DNA of 17,347 bases from JBLRWS01 sp047921075. Lineage in GTDB: Bacteria; Bacteroidota; Rhodothermia; Balneolales; Balneolaceae. How positions within the stretch are numbered: the stretch's first letter is position 1; every line of letters begins with the position of its first letter. The position numbers and the translations under genes were made by a program. The DNA is taken from the NCBI GenBank assembly GCA_047921075.1, contig JBLRWS010000050.1, positions 1 through 17,347 of the forward strand. The letters are read 5' to 3'. Below, piece after piece: positions 1-7,740 of this stretch. The notes under the pieces were generated by a model. The model made no database searches, was not told the DNA's origin, and saw nothing but the letters and a program-made list of their open reading frames with translations.

Positions 1-8
1 GGTGTTTT

Positions 9-118
9 CTCATTGGGGTATGCATGCGATGCCTGTAAAAACACACCGGCCGGATCGTAGTTTACATGGACAAAAAGTGATGGACCATTGTTTTTACATC
101 GCAAAGTGCCCCAATGAG
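9..118. repeat. Long imperfect inverted repeat able to form a rod-like hairpin
   Basis: The left arm (9-43) and right arm (89-118) pair in three blocks. CTCATTGGGG (9-18) is exactly complementary to 109-118, GCGATG (26-31) to 97-102, and TAAAAACA (36-43) to 89-96. Bases 32-35 form a four-base bulge, and a small internal loop sits between the first two blocks. The terminal part (44-88) is about 45 bases. This many matched blocks in order is unlikely to be chance. It could be the body of a structured RNA, a short palindromic repeat (REP or MITE-like), or part of a mobile-element end cut by the window edge. No integron attC core sites are seen. Confidence 0.6.
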
Positions 119-119
119 C

Positions 120-154
120 CCGCCGGAGCAAATCAACCGTCCGGCGGTTTTGGG
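120..154 (+). terminator. Rho-independent-like terminator
   Basis: CCGCCGGA (120-127) pairs perfectly with TCCGGCGG (140-147) across a 12-base loop and is followed immediately by TTTT. It sits directly after the long inverted repeat. It would therefore end a plus-strand transcript that contains the repeat, either a small RNA or a gene lying off the left edge. The T-run is short, so termination strength is uncertain. Confidence 0.45.
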
Positions 155-303
155 TACTGCCGCCTGTCCCGACGGCTTTTGAATCGGGACCGTTCAAAAG
201 TACCATAAGCATAACACGCAGGCTTGTCCATTACCCACACGAATCAACATAGAACCTTTTTAGATCGCCGTGCATCCTGTATATTCCTTAAAACTTTAGG
301 ATC

Positions 304-2607
304 ATGGAGCAACATCCGTTTCAGTTCACTGTACTCTTAACCACCCATGTTCCGGCCGAAACCATTGGGCAGCTGATTTACAGCCTTACGCGGCCGGAGG
401 CTCCCGCCACGGAATTGATCGTGATTGATGATGCGAGCAGCGGAGCCGTCTCGTCGTCTATCCGCAGCCAGATTGAGTCCACAAACAGCGATGCTCTCTA
501 TTTTATTGAGCATGCCCACCCCACCGGACGCGGCAACTGCCTGAATGAGGCGCTGGCCATGGCCTCGGCCCCATTTGTATGGGCGCCGCACCGGGCCGAG
601 CGGTTCAACCTACATCTGCTTCACGATGTGCTGCGCCGTTTCCGTACCGACCCCGCCGCGTTTTGGGTTCTCGATCACGATTTGGCGCAAACCCCGGAGC
701 AGTGGGTGGCCCGTGCTGCCGCCGGCGACCTGCCCGACGACAGCTGCTTTATCTGGAACCGATCCGTCCTGCACGCTCACTCTCTTTTCTTCAACCCTTT
801 TCTGCATGCACTGCATGGCGCTGAGCTTGCGCTGCGCCTTTCCGCCGATAACACCTGGCGGCGCACCGATCCCTTTTTTGTGGTAGACCGCGATTTTTCG
901 CAACCGCTGTCGGGCCATAATCTGCAGGAGTTCACCTTTTCGGCACTGCGCACCGAGGCCGACCCCGAGCAGCGCGGGGAGCTGATGGCTACGTTGCAAA
1001 ACGCTGTTTCTACGGAGCAGCATCAATACGAAGTGGATGAGTTACTGAAAGAGGCGCGGAAGCAGCTTCACCGCGGGGATGCCGGGCTGGCGCTCGATGC
1101 CATCAATCGGTTTCTGAAAAACCACCCTGATCATCACGAGGCGCTGCGCCTTAAAGTCTCTACCCTCGAAAAGTTACGCCGCCATGTAGAGGCTACCGAA
1201 CTGAAGCATCGACTTAAAACCCTCGATCCGACTCTCACCGAACAGGCCGAGCTGTTCAAGGGCGGGGGCGATGATCCGGCCGCCAACATTGCACAGAACA
1301 GCTCAGACGAGCCGGAGCAAACCACACCTTCCATCTCCCTCTCCATCGTGATTCCTGTGGCAGCCATTGCCAAGCCTACACTGGAGCGGGCGGTTGCACA
1401 GCTGGCCGAGCTGGCAGATGAAACGGAAACCGAGCTCATTGTTATTGACAACGCCTGCATTGACGATACCCTCGACTATCTGGAACAGCTGCGCGAACAT
1501 AATCTGCTGAACATTCGCACCATCACCAACCGGGCCAATCGGGGCTTTGGAGCATCGGTAAACCAGGGCATAGAGGCTGCTTCGGGAGAGCGCATTCTGA
1601 TCCTTCACAGCGATGTAGAACTTGACCCGCACACCATTCCTGCATTGACTGAAGCGCTGGCTTCCAGCCCTGATGCGGTGGCGGCCGCACCCCTCGTACA
1701 GGCGGCTCAAAAAACGACCCAAAGCACCGAAGAGAATGGTGCCGATCGCAGCCACCCGGTCGATTTTATCGAGAGCTGCTGCTTTATGATCCGAAAAGAG
1801 TGCCCCATTCGGTTTGATGAGCAGTATGGATTGGCCAATCTGGACATGGACGATTTTTGCATGCAGATCCGGGAGGCCGGCAAAGAAATTCTGGTCACGC
1901 CCAATGCCACCGTACAGCACCACAGCGGACAGACCACGGGGCAGATGGGGCTTCGGCTGATCCCGCAGCTTAAATGGGAAAACCGAGCGCGGTTCGAAGA
2001 GAAGTGGTCCCCTCAGGAATACGATTCCTTCCCCAATCAGGGACGCCCGGCCGATCGGTTCGAGCAATTTGGCGCACCAACCAATCCTGCAGATCCCCCA
2101 TTGGCATGGATAGACGCCGTTAACGACTATCTGACTGACGAGGTAAAAACCGACATTCTCCGCAACTGCAACGATCCCTACGAGCTGATCACCATCGTAT
2201 CGTCACTGGCTATGGCCAATCAGCGCGACCTGATGCGCACCCTTGAAGACCGTCTGGATGACACCGAGCTGCCGGCCGTTTTTCTGCTGCTGATGGTACA
2301 CTTCTATTTCGAAAAAAATATCTACTCCCGCTGCCGGCATTATCTGAGCCGTGCGGGCGATGCCCATCCCGCTTTTGATATGTATCGCCTCAAAATAGCC
2401 GTAGCCGACAAAGAGATCGACACGGCCTCAGAGCTGCTTCAAAAACTGATGGCCGATTACCCCGCCTGTCCCGATTTGCTACATTTGGCCGGGGAGCTCT
2501 ATCGGCTTCAGGGCGATGAGGACGAAGCCAAATCGTTTCTGGCTATGGCAGGCCAGCTCAACCCCGGGCGCTTTCAGCCCGATGAGGAGGCGTTTGAGTT
2601 GAAATAG
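304..2607 (+). CDS. Multidomain glycosyltransferase (two GT-A/GT2-like domains plus TPR segments)
   Basis: A 767-residue protein. Residues about 7-120 resemble a GT2 nucleotide-binding half (beta strand, then VIDDASS at about 40-46) but lack a clear DXD motif, so this domain may be degenerate. Residues about 240-315 are helical and TPR-like. A second, better preserved GT2 domain runs from about 344 to 560: it opens LSIVIPV, has VIDNACIDDTLDYL, the NRGFG motif at about 412-416, a metal-site-like SDVELD at 436-441, and the acidic pair in LDMDDF at 513-518. The C-terminal part (about 600-755) is again TPR-like, with LLQKLMADYPACPDLLHLAGEL-type helices. Such proteins usually modify surface polysaccharide or glycoprotein; the donor and acceptor cannot be told. 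No signal peptide or membrane helix is visible. The ATG follows an AGG-containing leader. Its neighbour on the opposite strand ends only 16 bases away. Confidence 0.8.
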   Translation: MEQHPFQFTVLLTTHVPAETIGQLIYSLTRPEAPATELIVIDDASSGAVSSSIRSQIESTNSDALYFIEHAHPTGRGNCLNEALAMASAPFVWAPHRAERFNLHLLHDVLRRFRTDPAAFWVLDHDLAQTPEQWVARAAAGDLPDDSCFIWNRSVLHAHSLFFNPFLHALHGAELALRLSADNTWRRTDPFFVVDRDFSQPLSGHNLQEFTFSALRTEADPEQRGELMATLQNAVSTEQHQYEVDELLKEARKQLHRGDAGLALDAINRFLKNHPDHHEALRLKVSTLEKLRRHVEATELKHRLKTLDPTLTEQAELFKGGGDDPAANIAQNSSDEPEQTTPSISLSIVIPVAAIAKPTLERAVAQLAELADETETELIVIDNACIDDTLDYLEQLREHNLLNIRTITNRANRGFGASVNQGIEAASGERILILHSDVELDPHTIPALTEALASSPDAVAAAPLVQAAQKTTQSTEENGADRSHPVDFIESCCFMIRKECPIRFDEQYGLANLDMDDFCMQIREAGKEILVTPNATVQHHSGQTTGQMGLRLIPQLKWENRARFEEKWSPQEYDSFPNQGRPADRFEQFGAPTNPADPPLAWIDAVNDYLTDEVKTDILRNCNDPYELITIVSSLAMANQRDLMRTLEDRLDDTELPAVFLLLMVHFYFEKNIYSRCRHYLSRAGDAHPAFDMYRLKIAVADKEIDTASELLQKLMADYPACPDLLHLAGELYRLQGDEDEAKSFLAMAGQLNPGRFQPDEEAFELK

Positions 2608-2623
2608 GCAGGCGATCTTTTTC

Positions 2624-3463
2624 CTACAACAACTGCAACAACGCTTTCAGGTCTTCCACCTTTTTCTCTTGATGCACTTTGGCAAAGCTATGCATCAGAT
2701 TGCGGATACATCGCGCCAGGATGTCGGCTTCATTCGCTTTTCGCAGGTGTTCGGGGCGTGGCTCTACGCCATTTTTTTTCAAAAAATAGCAGCACTGATC
2801 GTACGTAACCAGCGTGCCGCTGTCGAACGGATCGATCAGAATTTCCTGATTATGAGTCTGATACATCAGCATAAAGTGGATCGGCATATTTACACCGTGA
2901 AACGGCAGGTGAAGCCGCCGGCCGATAAACATCACCACCAGGCTTAGCATAATCGGCAGCCCTTTGCGTCGGTCAATCACCCGATCGATAAACGCATTGT
3001 CGGGGCTGTGATACGCCTTCGAGTCGCCCCGAAACCGCTGCTCACGAAAAATGTACTGCAGCACAATGTGCATCTTCTCTTTCAGCGATGGTGTGTAGGC
3101 TACATCACTGCCAATCTCTTCGGCCATGCGGTCCAGCTTGCGGGTATAATCGAGCATGCGCAGTGTCGGGTTGCCAAAACGGGCCAGTCCAAAAACGGCT
3201 TTCTCCAGGGCTCGGCGGTCTTGTATGCCCGCTTCCACCAAATCCGAAAAATCCTCTACTACCGAGCCGTAGGTCAGGTTATAAATCAGCTCATTGATGG
3301 CCTTCTTTTCCGGCTCGTTTACGCTTTCGCAGCGAAACTGATCCAGCAGCGGCACCGCTTGTTCCCCAAGCTCCATAAACCGGTTTTTCACCCCGTGCTG
3401 CACGGTGGGGTCCGGGTCATCCAGCAGATAAATTAGAGATTCTATTTCAGATCGATTGGTCAT
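2624..3463 (-). CDS. SirB1-family protein (transglutaminase-like fold)
   Basis: A 279-residue protein from the preferred ATG; an in-frame upstream ATG at 3514 would add 17 residues that do not look conserved. The N-terminal 100 residues are helical and HEAT-like (LDDPDPTVQ, LLDQF). The SirB1/Transglut_core2 core follows: FRGDSKAYHSPDNAFIDRV, then RRKGLPIMLSLVVMFIGRRL, then GVNMPIHFMLMY. This matches the family pattern of an Asn/Ser-rich turn, a Gly-(Ile/Leu)-Pro-Ile-x-Leu helix and a Pro-x-His-Phe strand. The family's biochemical role is not settled; members often lack a clear protease triad, so I call no enzymatic activity. It faces the glycosyltransferase tail to tail and the arginine deiminase head to head. 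Confidence 0.8.
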   Translation of the reverse strand: MTNRSEIESLIYLLDDPDPTVQHGVKNRFMELGEQAVPLLDQFRCESVNEPEKKAINELIYNLTYGSVVEDFSDLVEAGIQDRRALEKAVFGLARFGNPTLRMLDYTRKLDRMAEEIGSDVAYTPSLKEKMHIVLQYIFREQRFRGDSKAYHSPDNAFIDRVIDRRKGLPIMLSLVVMFIGRRLHLPFHGVNMPIHFMLMYQTHNQEILIDPFDSGTLVTYDQCCYFLKKNGVEPRPEHLRKANEADILARCIRNLMHSFAKVHQEKKVEDLKALLQLL

Positions 3464-3568
3464 GCAATAGGTAAACAAATCATTTTCCGGTGCGATTCCC
3501 ACCGGCCGGATCAAAAGATAGAGAAAATGCCACGCAGATGCTTTTCACTGTACCTGATTTCTCCACCA

Positions 3569-3603
3569 TTGCATCACCTGCCGCCAAATCATCGGTACGA
3601 TTG
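3569..3603 (+). promoter_or_regulatory. Candidate promoter for arginine deiminase gene
   Basis: TTG (3569-3571) is followed after 24 bases by TACGATTG (3596-3603), which matches five of the six fixed positions of the Bacteroidota -7 element TAnnTTTG. Its position between the divergent genes favours a translation start at 3640 or 3655 over the in-frame ATG at 3490. The spacer is at the long end, so confidence is low. Confidence 0.3.
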
Positions 3604-3639
3604 CACCGTAAATCACCGTATATTCCGCCACCATTAAAA

Positions 3640-4875
3640 ATGAGAAACAGACCTATGCAGATCGGTATTTTTTCAGAAACAAGTCCGCTTCGCAAAGTGA
3701 TCACCCACACACCGGGGCGGGAAGTCTCTCTGGTTAGTCCCGAGTGTAAAGACGAGCTTCTGTTCGACGATATTATTTTTGAAGAGGATGCCCGTGAAGA
3801 GCATCTGAATATGCTCGACATTTTTAAAGCGGCCATGCCCAAAGATGGCGAAGTTATTGAAATTTTAGATCTGGCACGAGACTGCCTCTCGGTAGACGAG
3901 CAGCGCCTCGACTTTGTGGAGACGATGGTGCGGGAACTGACTCACGAAAATCTGCACATCGTACAGAACGATCTCAAAGAGCTGGATGCCGATGCGCTGC
4001 TTCGGTTTATTGTGCACGGGCGGATATCGGACGATTCGAAATTTACTCTTCTCCCCACTCCAAATATTCTTTTCACCCGCGATCTCGCCGCTGTGGTCGG
4101 CACGCAGGTGATTGTGTCGAAAGCGGCCAAAGCTGTGCGTGCGCGCGAATCGCTGCTGATGAAAATGATTGTTCGCTGCCATCCGCTCTTTTCGGGTGCA
4201 TCCAAAATCATTGAGCCCGGCAGCAACCAATCGATAGAAGGGGGTGATGTACTGGTAGCGTCGGAGCATGTTGCGCTAATCGGCATGAGCGAGCGCACCT
4301 CATTCAGCGGGTTGATGTCGGTAGCCGAGCAGCTCCTGCAGGGTGATATCGATCATGTGCTTGCTGTTGATATCCCCAAGAAAAGATCCTCCATGCACCT
4401 CGATACGATCTTTACATTTGCCGATAAGGACGAGTGCATTGTGTACCCGCCGGCCATCGAACAGAAAACCGATAATGTGGTAGAGCTGTTTCGTTCGGGG
4501 TCGGCCATCCAAAGCCGGGGCCATAAATCGTTACAAGGAGCACTGGAAGAGTTGCACGGCCATCCCTTTCATTTTATCCGTTGCGGCGGCAATGATCCTA
4601 CCACACAGCACCGCGAGCAGTGGACCGATGGCGCCAACGTCTTTGCACTGGCGCCGGGCGTTATTGTGGGCTACGAACGAAACACGAATACCTTCGAGGA
4701 ACTCCATAAAAACGGCTACCGGGTGATGACTCAATTTGAGTTTATTGGTGAATTCGGCCGGAATGGATTCCATCCCGAAAAAGAGGGTAAAATCGCGATC
4801 AGCTTTCAGGGGCATGAACTGTGCCGGGGCCGTGGCGGCGCCCGCTGTATGACGCAACCCATTTTACGAATCTAA
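3640..4875 (+). CDS. arcA: Arginine deiminase
   Basis: A 411-residue protein from ATG 3640 (ATG 3655 is equally possible), close to the usual ADI length of about 410-420. It hydrolyses L-arginine to citrulline and ammonia (EC 3.5.3.6) in the cytoplasm. The guanidine-modifying fold signatures are all present: ETSPLRKVITHTPGRE near the N-terminus, PNILFTRDLAAVVG with the catalytic Asp, IEGGDVLV with the catalytic Glu, MHLDTIFTFAD with the catalytic His and Asp, and RGRGGARCMTQP with the nucleophilic Cys at residue 403, nine residues from the end. No ornithine carbamoyltransferase, carbamate kinase or arginine/ornithine antiporter is adjacent, so this is a stand-alone ADI here rather than a full arc operon. 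The M50 protease gene starts 15 bases after its stop, suggesting co-transcription. The frame stays open upstream to ATG 3490, but those residues lack family similarity. Confidence 0.9.
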   Translation: MRNRPMQIGIFSETSPLRKVITHTPGREVSLVSPECKDELLFDDIIFEEDAREEHLNMLDIFKAAMPKDGEVIEILDLARDCLSVDEQRLDFVETMVRELTHENLHIVQNDLKELDADALLRFIVHGRISDDSKFTLLPTPNILFTRDLAAVVGTQVIVSKAAKAVRARESLLMKMIVRCHPLFSGASKIIEPGSNQSIEGGDVLVASEHVALIGMSERTSFSGLMSVAEQLLQGDIDHVLAVDIPKKRSSMHLDTIFTFADKDECIVYPPAIEQKTDNVVELFRSGSAIQSRGHKSLQGALEELHGHPFHFIRCGGNDPTTQHREQWTDGANVFALAPGVIVGYERNTNTFEELHKNGYRVMTQFEFIGEFGRNGFHPEKEGKIAISFQGHELCRGRGGARCMTQPILRI

Positions 4876-4890
4876 AAACCAACCTGCTCC

Positions 4891-6102
4891 GTGTCTTTTC
4901 CCAACCCCGGAACGCCCGCGAACGAATCACACGATTCGGAACCGGAACAAAAAAATCAACCCGACTTAAAAACCCGACTGAAACATATCGGGTTATTTAT
5001 ACTCACATTTTTGAGTGTGTCGTATTTCGGGGTATTCTTTGTTGGCCAAAGTGCCGGCATAGAGTCGTTCATGGAGATGTGGAGCGACGGAATCTTGTTT
5101 GCAGCCTTGCTCCTCGGTTTTTTAGCTGCACATGAGTTTGGCCACTATTATGCGGCCGTTATCCACAATGTGCGCGTTTCGCTGCCCTACTTTATTCCCA
5201 TACCCCTTGGTATCGGCACGATGGGGGCGGTCATCAGCATCCGCGAACGAATACGTACCACCACCAAAATGTTCGATATTGGTGTGGCAGGCCCTGTGGC
5301 CGGCTTTGTCGTTTCACTTGCCATTCTACTGTATGGCTTTGCCACGCTTCCCGGCCCTGATTTTATCGAAAACTTTGCCGGACACGACGAGGTGATAGCC
5401 CACGTGCAAGAGACCGGTACCTTCCCGGAAGCGCCACCGGAACTTTCAGAGGGCAGCGCACTCATCATTATCGGAGATACGATCCTCTACTCCTTTATGG
5501 CCTCCTTTTTTGATGATGTTCCGCCGATGTACGAGATGTATCACTACCCGTTTCTGTTCGCAGGTTGGCTTGGCCTCTTTTTTACTGCATTAAACCTGAT
5601 GCCTGTGGGCCAGCTCGACGGAGGGCACATCCTCTTTTCGCTGATCGGACAAAAGCGGCAAGCTGTGGTTGCACGTCTCACATTCGGGACACTTACACTG
5701 CTTGGCGGGCTCGAGGCGATTCCCTTTCTCTATATGCAGCTCAACGCCTGGTTTTCAGTTCACCTGATAACCGTCATTTTGTTGTGGCTTCTTGTGCTTT
5801 TTTTGCTATTACGAAAAGCCTTTCAGAACGCACAGCAGTGGGTGGTTGTTACGGCTGTAGGTTCGTTAATGGGATCTGTGGCCATTCTCTATCTGCAAAC
5901 CGGCGGACAGTTCAATTTCGAAACCGGCGGCTCGCTGATTTGGGTCGTTTGGTGTTTCTTTCTTGCTTATTTTGTAAAGATGGAACATCCCCCCGTTACC
6001 TACAATCAACCGCTTAGCAGAGGGCGCGTGATTCTCGGCTGGGCATCGATGGCCATTTTTATACTTTGCATCAGCCCGGCACCATTTCAGGTGATCGGTT
6101 AA
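4891..6102 (+). CDS. M50-family membrane metalloprotease (site-2 protease-like)
   Basis: A 403-residue integral membrane protein starting at GTG 4891, 15 bases after the arginine deiminase stop. After a hydrophilic N-terminus (1-30) come a membrane helix (about 32-52) and a helix holding the zinc motif HEFGH (H81, E82, H85). GTMGAVISI (about 110-117) and GVAGPVAGF (131-139) match the conserved strand and loop of S2P-like enzymes. The third zinc ligand lies in NLMPVGQLDGGH (D243). Several further helices fill 250-395. This layout fits the EGY1/S2P-like branch, which cleaves substrates within the membrane; substrates are unknown. A soluble insertion at about 151-215 separates the two zinc-site segments. 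There is no PDZ domain, so it is not an RseP type. It heads a close run with a lipoprotein gene and smpB. Confidence 0.88.
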   Translation: MSFPNPGTPANESHDSEPEQKNQPDLKTRLKHIGLFILTFLSVSYFGVFFVGQSAGIESFMEMWSDGILFAALLLGFLAAHEFGHYYAAVIHNVRVSLPYFIPIPLGIGTMGAVISIRERIRTTTKMFDIGVAGPVAGFVVSLAILLYGFATLPGPDFIENFAGHDEVIAHVQETGTFPEAPPELSEGSALIIIGDTILYSFMASFFDDVPPMYEMYHYPFLFAGWLGLFFTALNLMPVGQLDGGHILFSLIGQKRQAVVARLTFGTLTLLGGLEAIPFLYMQLNAWFSVHLITVILLWLLVLFLLLRKAFQNAQQWVVVTAVGSLMGSVAILYLQTGGQFNFETGGSLIWVVWCFFLAYFVKMEHPPVTYNQPLSRGRVILGWASMAIFILCISPAPFQVIG

Positions 6103-6120
6103 TTAACTTTATCAATTGTC

Positions 6121-6573
6121 ATGAATCGTTCTTATTTCCAACTTCTCATTCTCATTCCGGTGCTAATTCTACTGGCCGCTGCCTGTTCGGAACAAGCCGA
6201 TGCCCCCGCTGTGCCTGATGCCGACGCGCCCCTTTCCGAACGCGTTGATTTTCTGATTGCTCAGGATCGGTACGAGCAAGCTCTCTCGCTTCTGGAGGGC
6301 GAGAACCGGCAAGATCAAGAGATTCTGCGCCAGTTCGAAAAAGTCCATCTCAATTACGGGCTGAACAGCATGAGCACCTTTGACCCCAACCAGATGCGTA
6401 CGCGCATGAACAACGCCCTGGTGCAGTTTACCGAAGTGCTGCGCATCAATCCGAACAACCAGATGGCACGCCAGCAGATTGAGCAGATTATGGATGTGTA
6501 TGCCACCATGCCCGACCGCGGACCGGACGAAGAAGTTCTTGAAGGGCTTCGGGAAGTAGGCTATTCCTACTGA
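6121..6573 (+). CDS. Small TPR-like lipoprotein
   Basis: A 150-residue protein, 18 bases downstream of the M50 gene. The first 22 residues form a lipoprotein signal: a basic start (MNRS), a hydrophobic stretch, then the lipobox LAAAC with Cys22 as the lipidated residue. A short acidic linker (23-38) follows. Helical segments then look like degenerate TPRs: RVDFLIAQDRYEQALSLLEG and, later, ALVQFTEVLRINPNNQMARQ, which has the typical TPR boundary pattern. It is probably anchored in the inner or outer membrane facing the periplasm, acting as a protein-interaction module. I recognise no specific function. Position suggests co-expression with the protease upstream and smpB downstream. Confidence 0.75.
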   Translation: MNRSYFQLLILIPVLILLAAACSEQADAPAVPDADAPLSERVDFLIAQDRYEQALSLLEGENRQDQEILRQFEKVHLNYGLNSMSTFDPNQMRTRMNNALVQFTEVLRINPNNQMARQQIEQIMDVYATMPDRGPDEEVLEGLREVGYSY

Positions 6574-6625
6574 TTATACGCTGCCTGCTGCACTCTTTTT
6601 TTGAACCAATAACCGTATCTCCATC

Positions 6626-7111
6626 GTGAGTACAAAAAGTAAAAAAGGCCATACTCCTCCCACCATCGAAAACCGAAAGGCTCGTCACGATTATTTCATT
6701 GATGAGACCTACGAGGCGGGCATTGCCCTGAAAGGAACGGAAGTAAAATCGATCCGTGCGGGCAAAGCGAGCCTGAACGAGAGCTTTGCCTATATCTCCA
6801 ACGGGGAGATCTGGCTGAAGAATATGTACATCAAGCCGTACGAGTTTGGCTCGCACAACAATCACGACGAGCGCCGCGACCGGAAATTGCTGCTAAAGCG
6901 AAAAGAGATTCGGGAAATTGACAAATACCTTACCCAAAAAGGATTCACTCTGGTTCCCTTAAAAATCTACTTTAAGGGGGGGTATGCCAAAGTACTTATC
7001 GGTACAGCGCGCGGTAAAAAGCAGTACGACAAGCGCGATTCGATCAAGGAGCAAGACGCACGGCGCGAGCTTGATCGAAAAATAAAGGGTACCTACAGCG
7101 TAAATATGTAG
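6626..7111 (+). CDS. smpB: SsrA-binding protein SmpB
   Basis: A 161-residue protein of standard SmpB length, starting at GTG 6626. SmpB binds tmRNA and delivers it to stalled ribosomes for trans-translation. Hallmarks visible are NRKARHDYFIDETYEAGI at the start of the OB-fold, LKGTEVKSIRAGKASLNESFA (residues 35-55), NMYIKPYEFGSHNNHDERRDRKLLL-type tRNA-domain-binding sequence at 67-91, and GFTLVPLKIYF followed by KVLIGTARGKKQYDKRDSIKE. The basic C-terminal tail (about 131-161) is the part that enters the ribosomal mRNA channel. tmRNA itself (ssrA) is not seen in this window. A hairpin terminator lies just downstream. Confidence 0.97.
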   Translation: MSTKSKKGHTPPTIENRKARHDYFIDETYEAGIALKGTEVKSIRAGKASLNESFAYISNGEIWLKNMYIKPYEFGSHNNHDERRDRKLLLKRKEIREIDKYLTQKGFTLVPLKIYFKGGYAKVLIGTARGKKQYDKRDSIKEQDARRELDRKIKGTYSVNM

Positions 7112-7125
7112 GCGATTTCGGCCAT

Positions 7126-7165
7126 AAAAAAACCACATCGGGCCGAGGCCGGATGTGGTTTGTCA
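7126..7165. terminator. Bidirectional terminator between smpB and the DUF4168-like gene
   Basis: AACCACATC (7131-7139) pairs perfectly with GATGTGGTT (7152-7160), with a GC-rich apex between. Read on the minus strand, the stem is followed by TTTTTTTATGG, a good U-tract ending the DUF4168-like transcript. Read on the plus strand it is followed by TGTCATTACTTTTT, a weaker tail for smpB. Confidence 0.75.
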
Positions 7166-7193
7166 TTACTTTTTCAGAAATGAGAGAGAGAAA

Positions 7194-7688
7194 TTATCCC
7201 TGATCAATTTCCTGAATTTTTTGCTGGAAGCGTGAAAATAGCTCATCATCCTGCTGGATGGCGGTCATCAGCACTTCAAAACGCTCTATCTCAAATCCGT
7301 TGTCTTCGATAATCTCGATCAGTTCGGGCTGTGCATCCATCTGAATCTGGATGAGCACCGGCTGCAAGCCTTGAATGGTTTGCTGCTCCTCATCGGTCAT
7401 CTGCACGTTGCCGGCCATCTGTGGATTTTGCATCGCCATCAGCAGCTGCTGAAAGCGTTCGATATCCATCTCTTCTTCAATCGCTTCCTGCATGTCGTTC
7501 TGCATCTGCAATTGAACCGGCTCCATTTCAATTCGTGTATCAATAAAGCGCTCCAGTTCGTCGTCGCTCACCTCTGATGATGACGGTAGATCGGGCATCT
7601 GCTGGCCCGCTTGTCCCTGTGCGAAAAGCGGCCCTGCTCCAAGCAGTGCAATGATGATGAAAGTGGCCGCGATTTTAAATGTATTCAT
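7194..7688 (-). CDS. Exported DUF4168-like protein with internal duplication
   Basis: A 164-residue protein from ATG 7688. The frame stays open upstream into the RNase P RNA gene, but a signal peptide starts exactly at 7688 (MNTFKIAATF, a hydrophobic core, then GPLFAQ with cleavage likely near residue 23). The mature protein is acidic, helical and rich in Gln, Met and Glu. DDELERFIDTRIEMEPVQ (42-59) and a following EAIEEEMDIERFQQLLMAMQ block fit the DUF4168 pattern (helix, then an Ile/Leu-x-x-Glu-Arg-Phe turn). The second half repeats it: LIEIIEDNGFEIERFEVLMTAIQ (123-145). Such proteins are periplasmic or exported and of unknown function. Transcription is isolated between the rnpB terminator upstream and a bidirectional terminator downstream. 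Confidence 0.78.
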   Translation of the reverse strand: MNTFKIAATFIIIALLGAGPLFAQGQAGQQMPDLPSSSEVSDDELERFIDTRIEMEPVQLQMQNDMQEAIEEEMDIERFQQLLMAMQNPQMAGNVQMTDEEQQTIQGLQPVLIQIQMDAQPELIEIIEDNGFEIERFEVLMTAIQQDDELFSRFQQKIQEIDQG

Positions 7689-7740
7689 GAATATATCTTT
7701 ATGATTGGTAAGTATGCTATTCAATAACTCTATTCGTCGT

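Larger units (their letters stand above)
1..303. other. Gene-free, highly structured leader region
   Basis: No convincing protein gene lies here. The one small open frame (2-208) is accounted for by inverted repeats rather than by protein-like sequence. Three nested or adjacent foldable elements are visible. The first is a long imperfect inverted repeat (9-118). The second is an 8-bp perfect hairpin followed by four T (120-151). The third is a 7-bp perfect hairpin (166-172 with 184-190), enclosed by a further 6-bp pairing of 153-158 with 199-204. About 100 bases then remain before the glycosyltransferase start at 304, with no clear promoter; a weak TATATTCC at about 273-280 is the best -7-like candidate. 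The stretch may be the 3' end of an upstream transcript or a small RNA gene. Confidence 0.5.

Noticed and set aside
9..118. Integron attC site
   Set aside because: The expected RYYYAAC/GTTRRRY core pairs are absent and no integrase or cassette is visible.
9..118. SRP (4.5S) RNA or tmRNA
   Set aside because: No GGTCAGGNCCGGAAGGAAGCAGC-like SRP loop and no tRNA-like CCA end or tag reading frame could be found.
2..208. Small open frame of 68 codons at the left edge
   Set aside because: It runs through the arms of the long inverted repeat and the hairpin terminator and has no protein-like pattern or recognisable family; the RNA or repeat reading explains the sequence better.
3490..3639. Upstream in-frame extension of arginine deiminase
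   Set aside because: It lacks family similarity and overlaps the start of the divergent gene and the candidate promoter.
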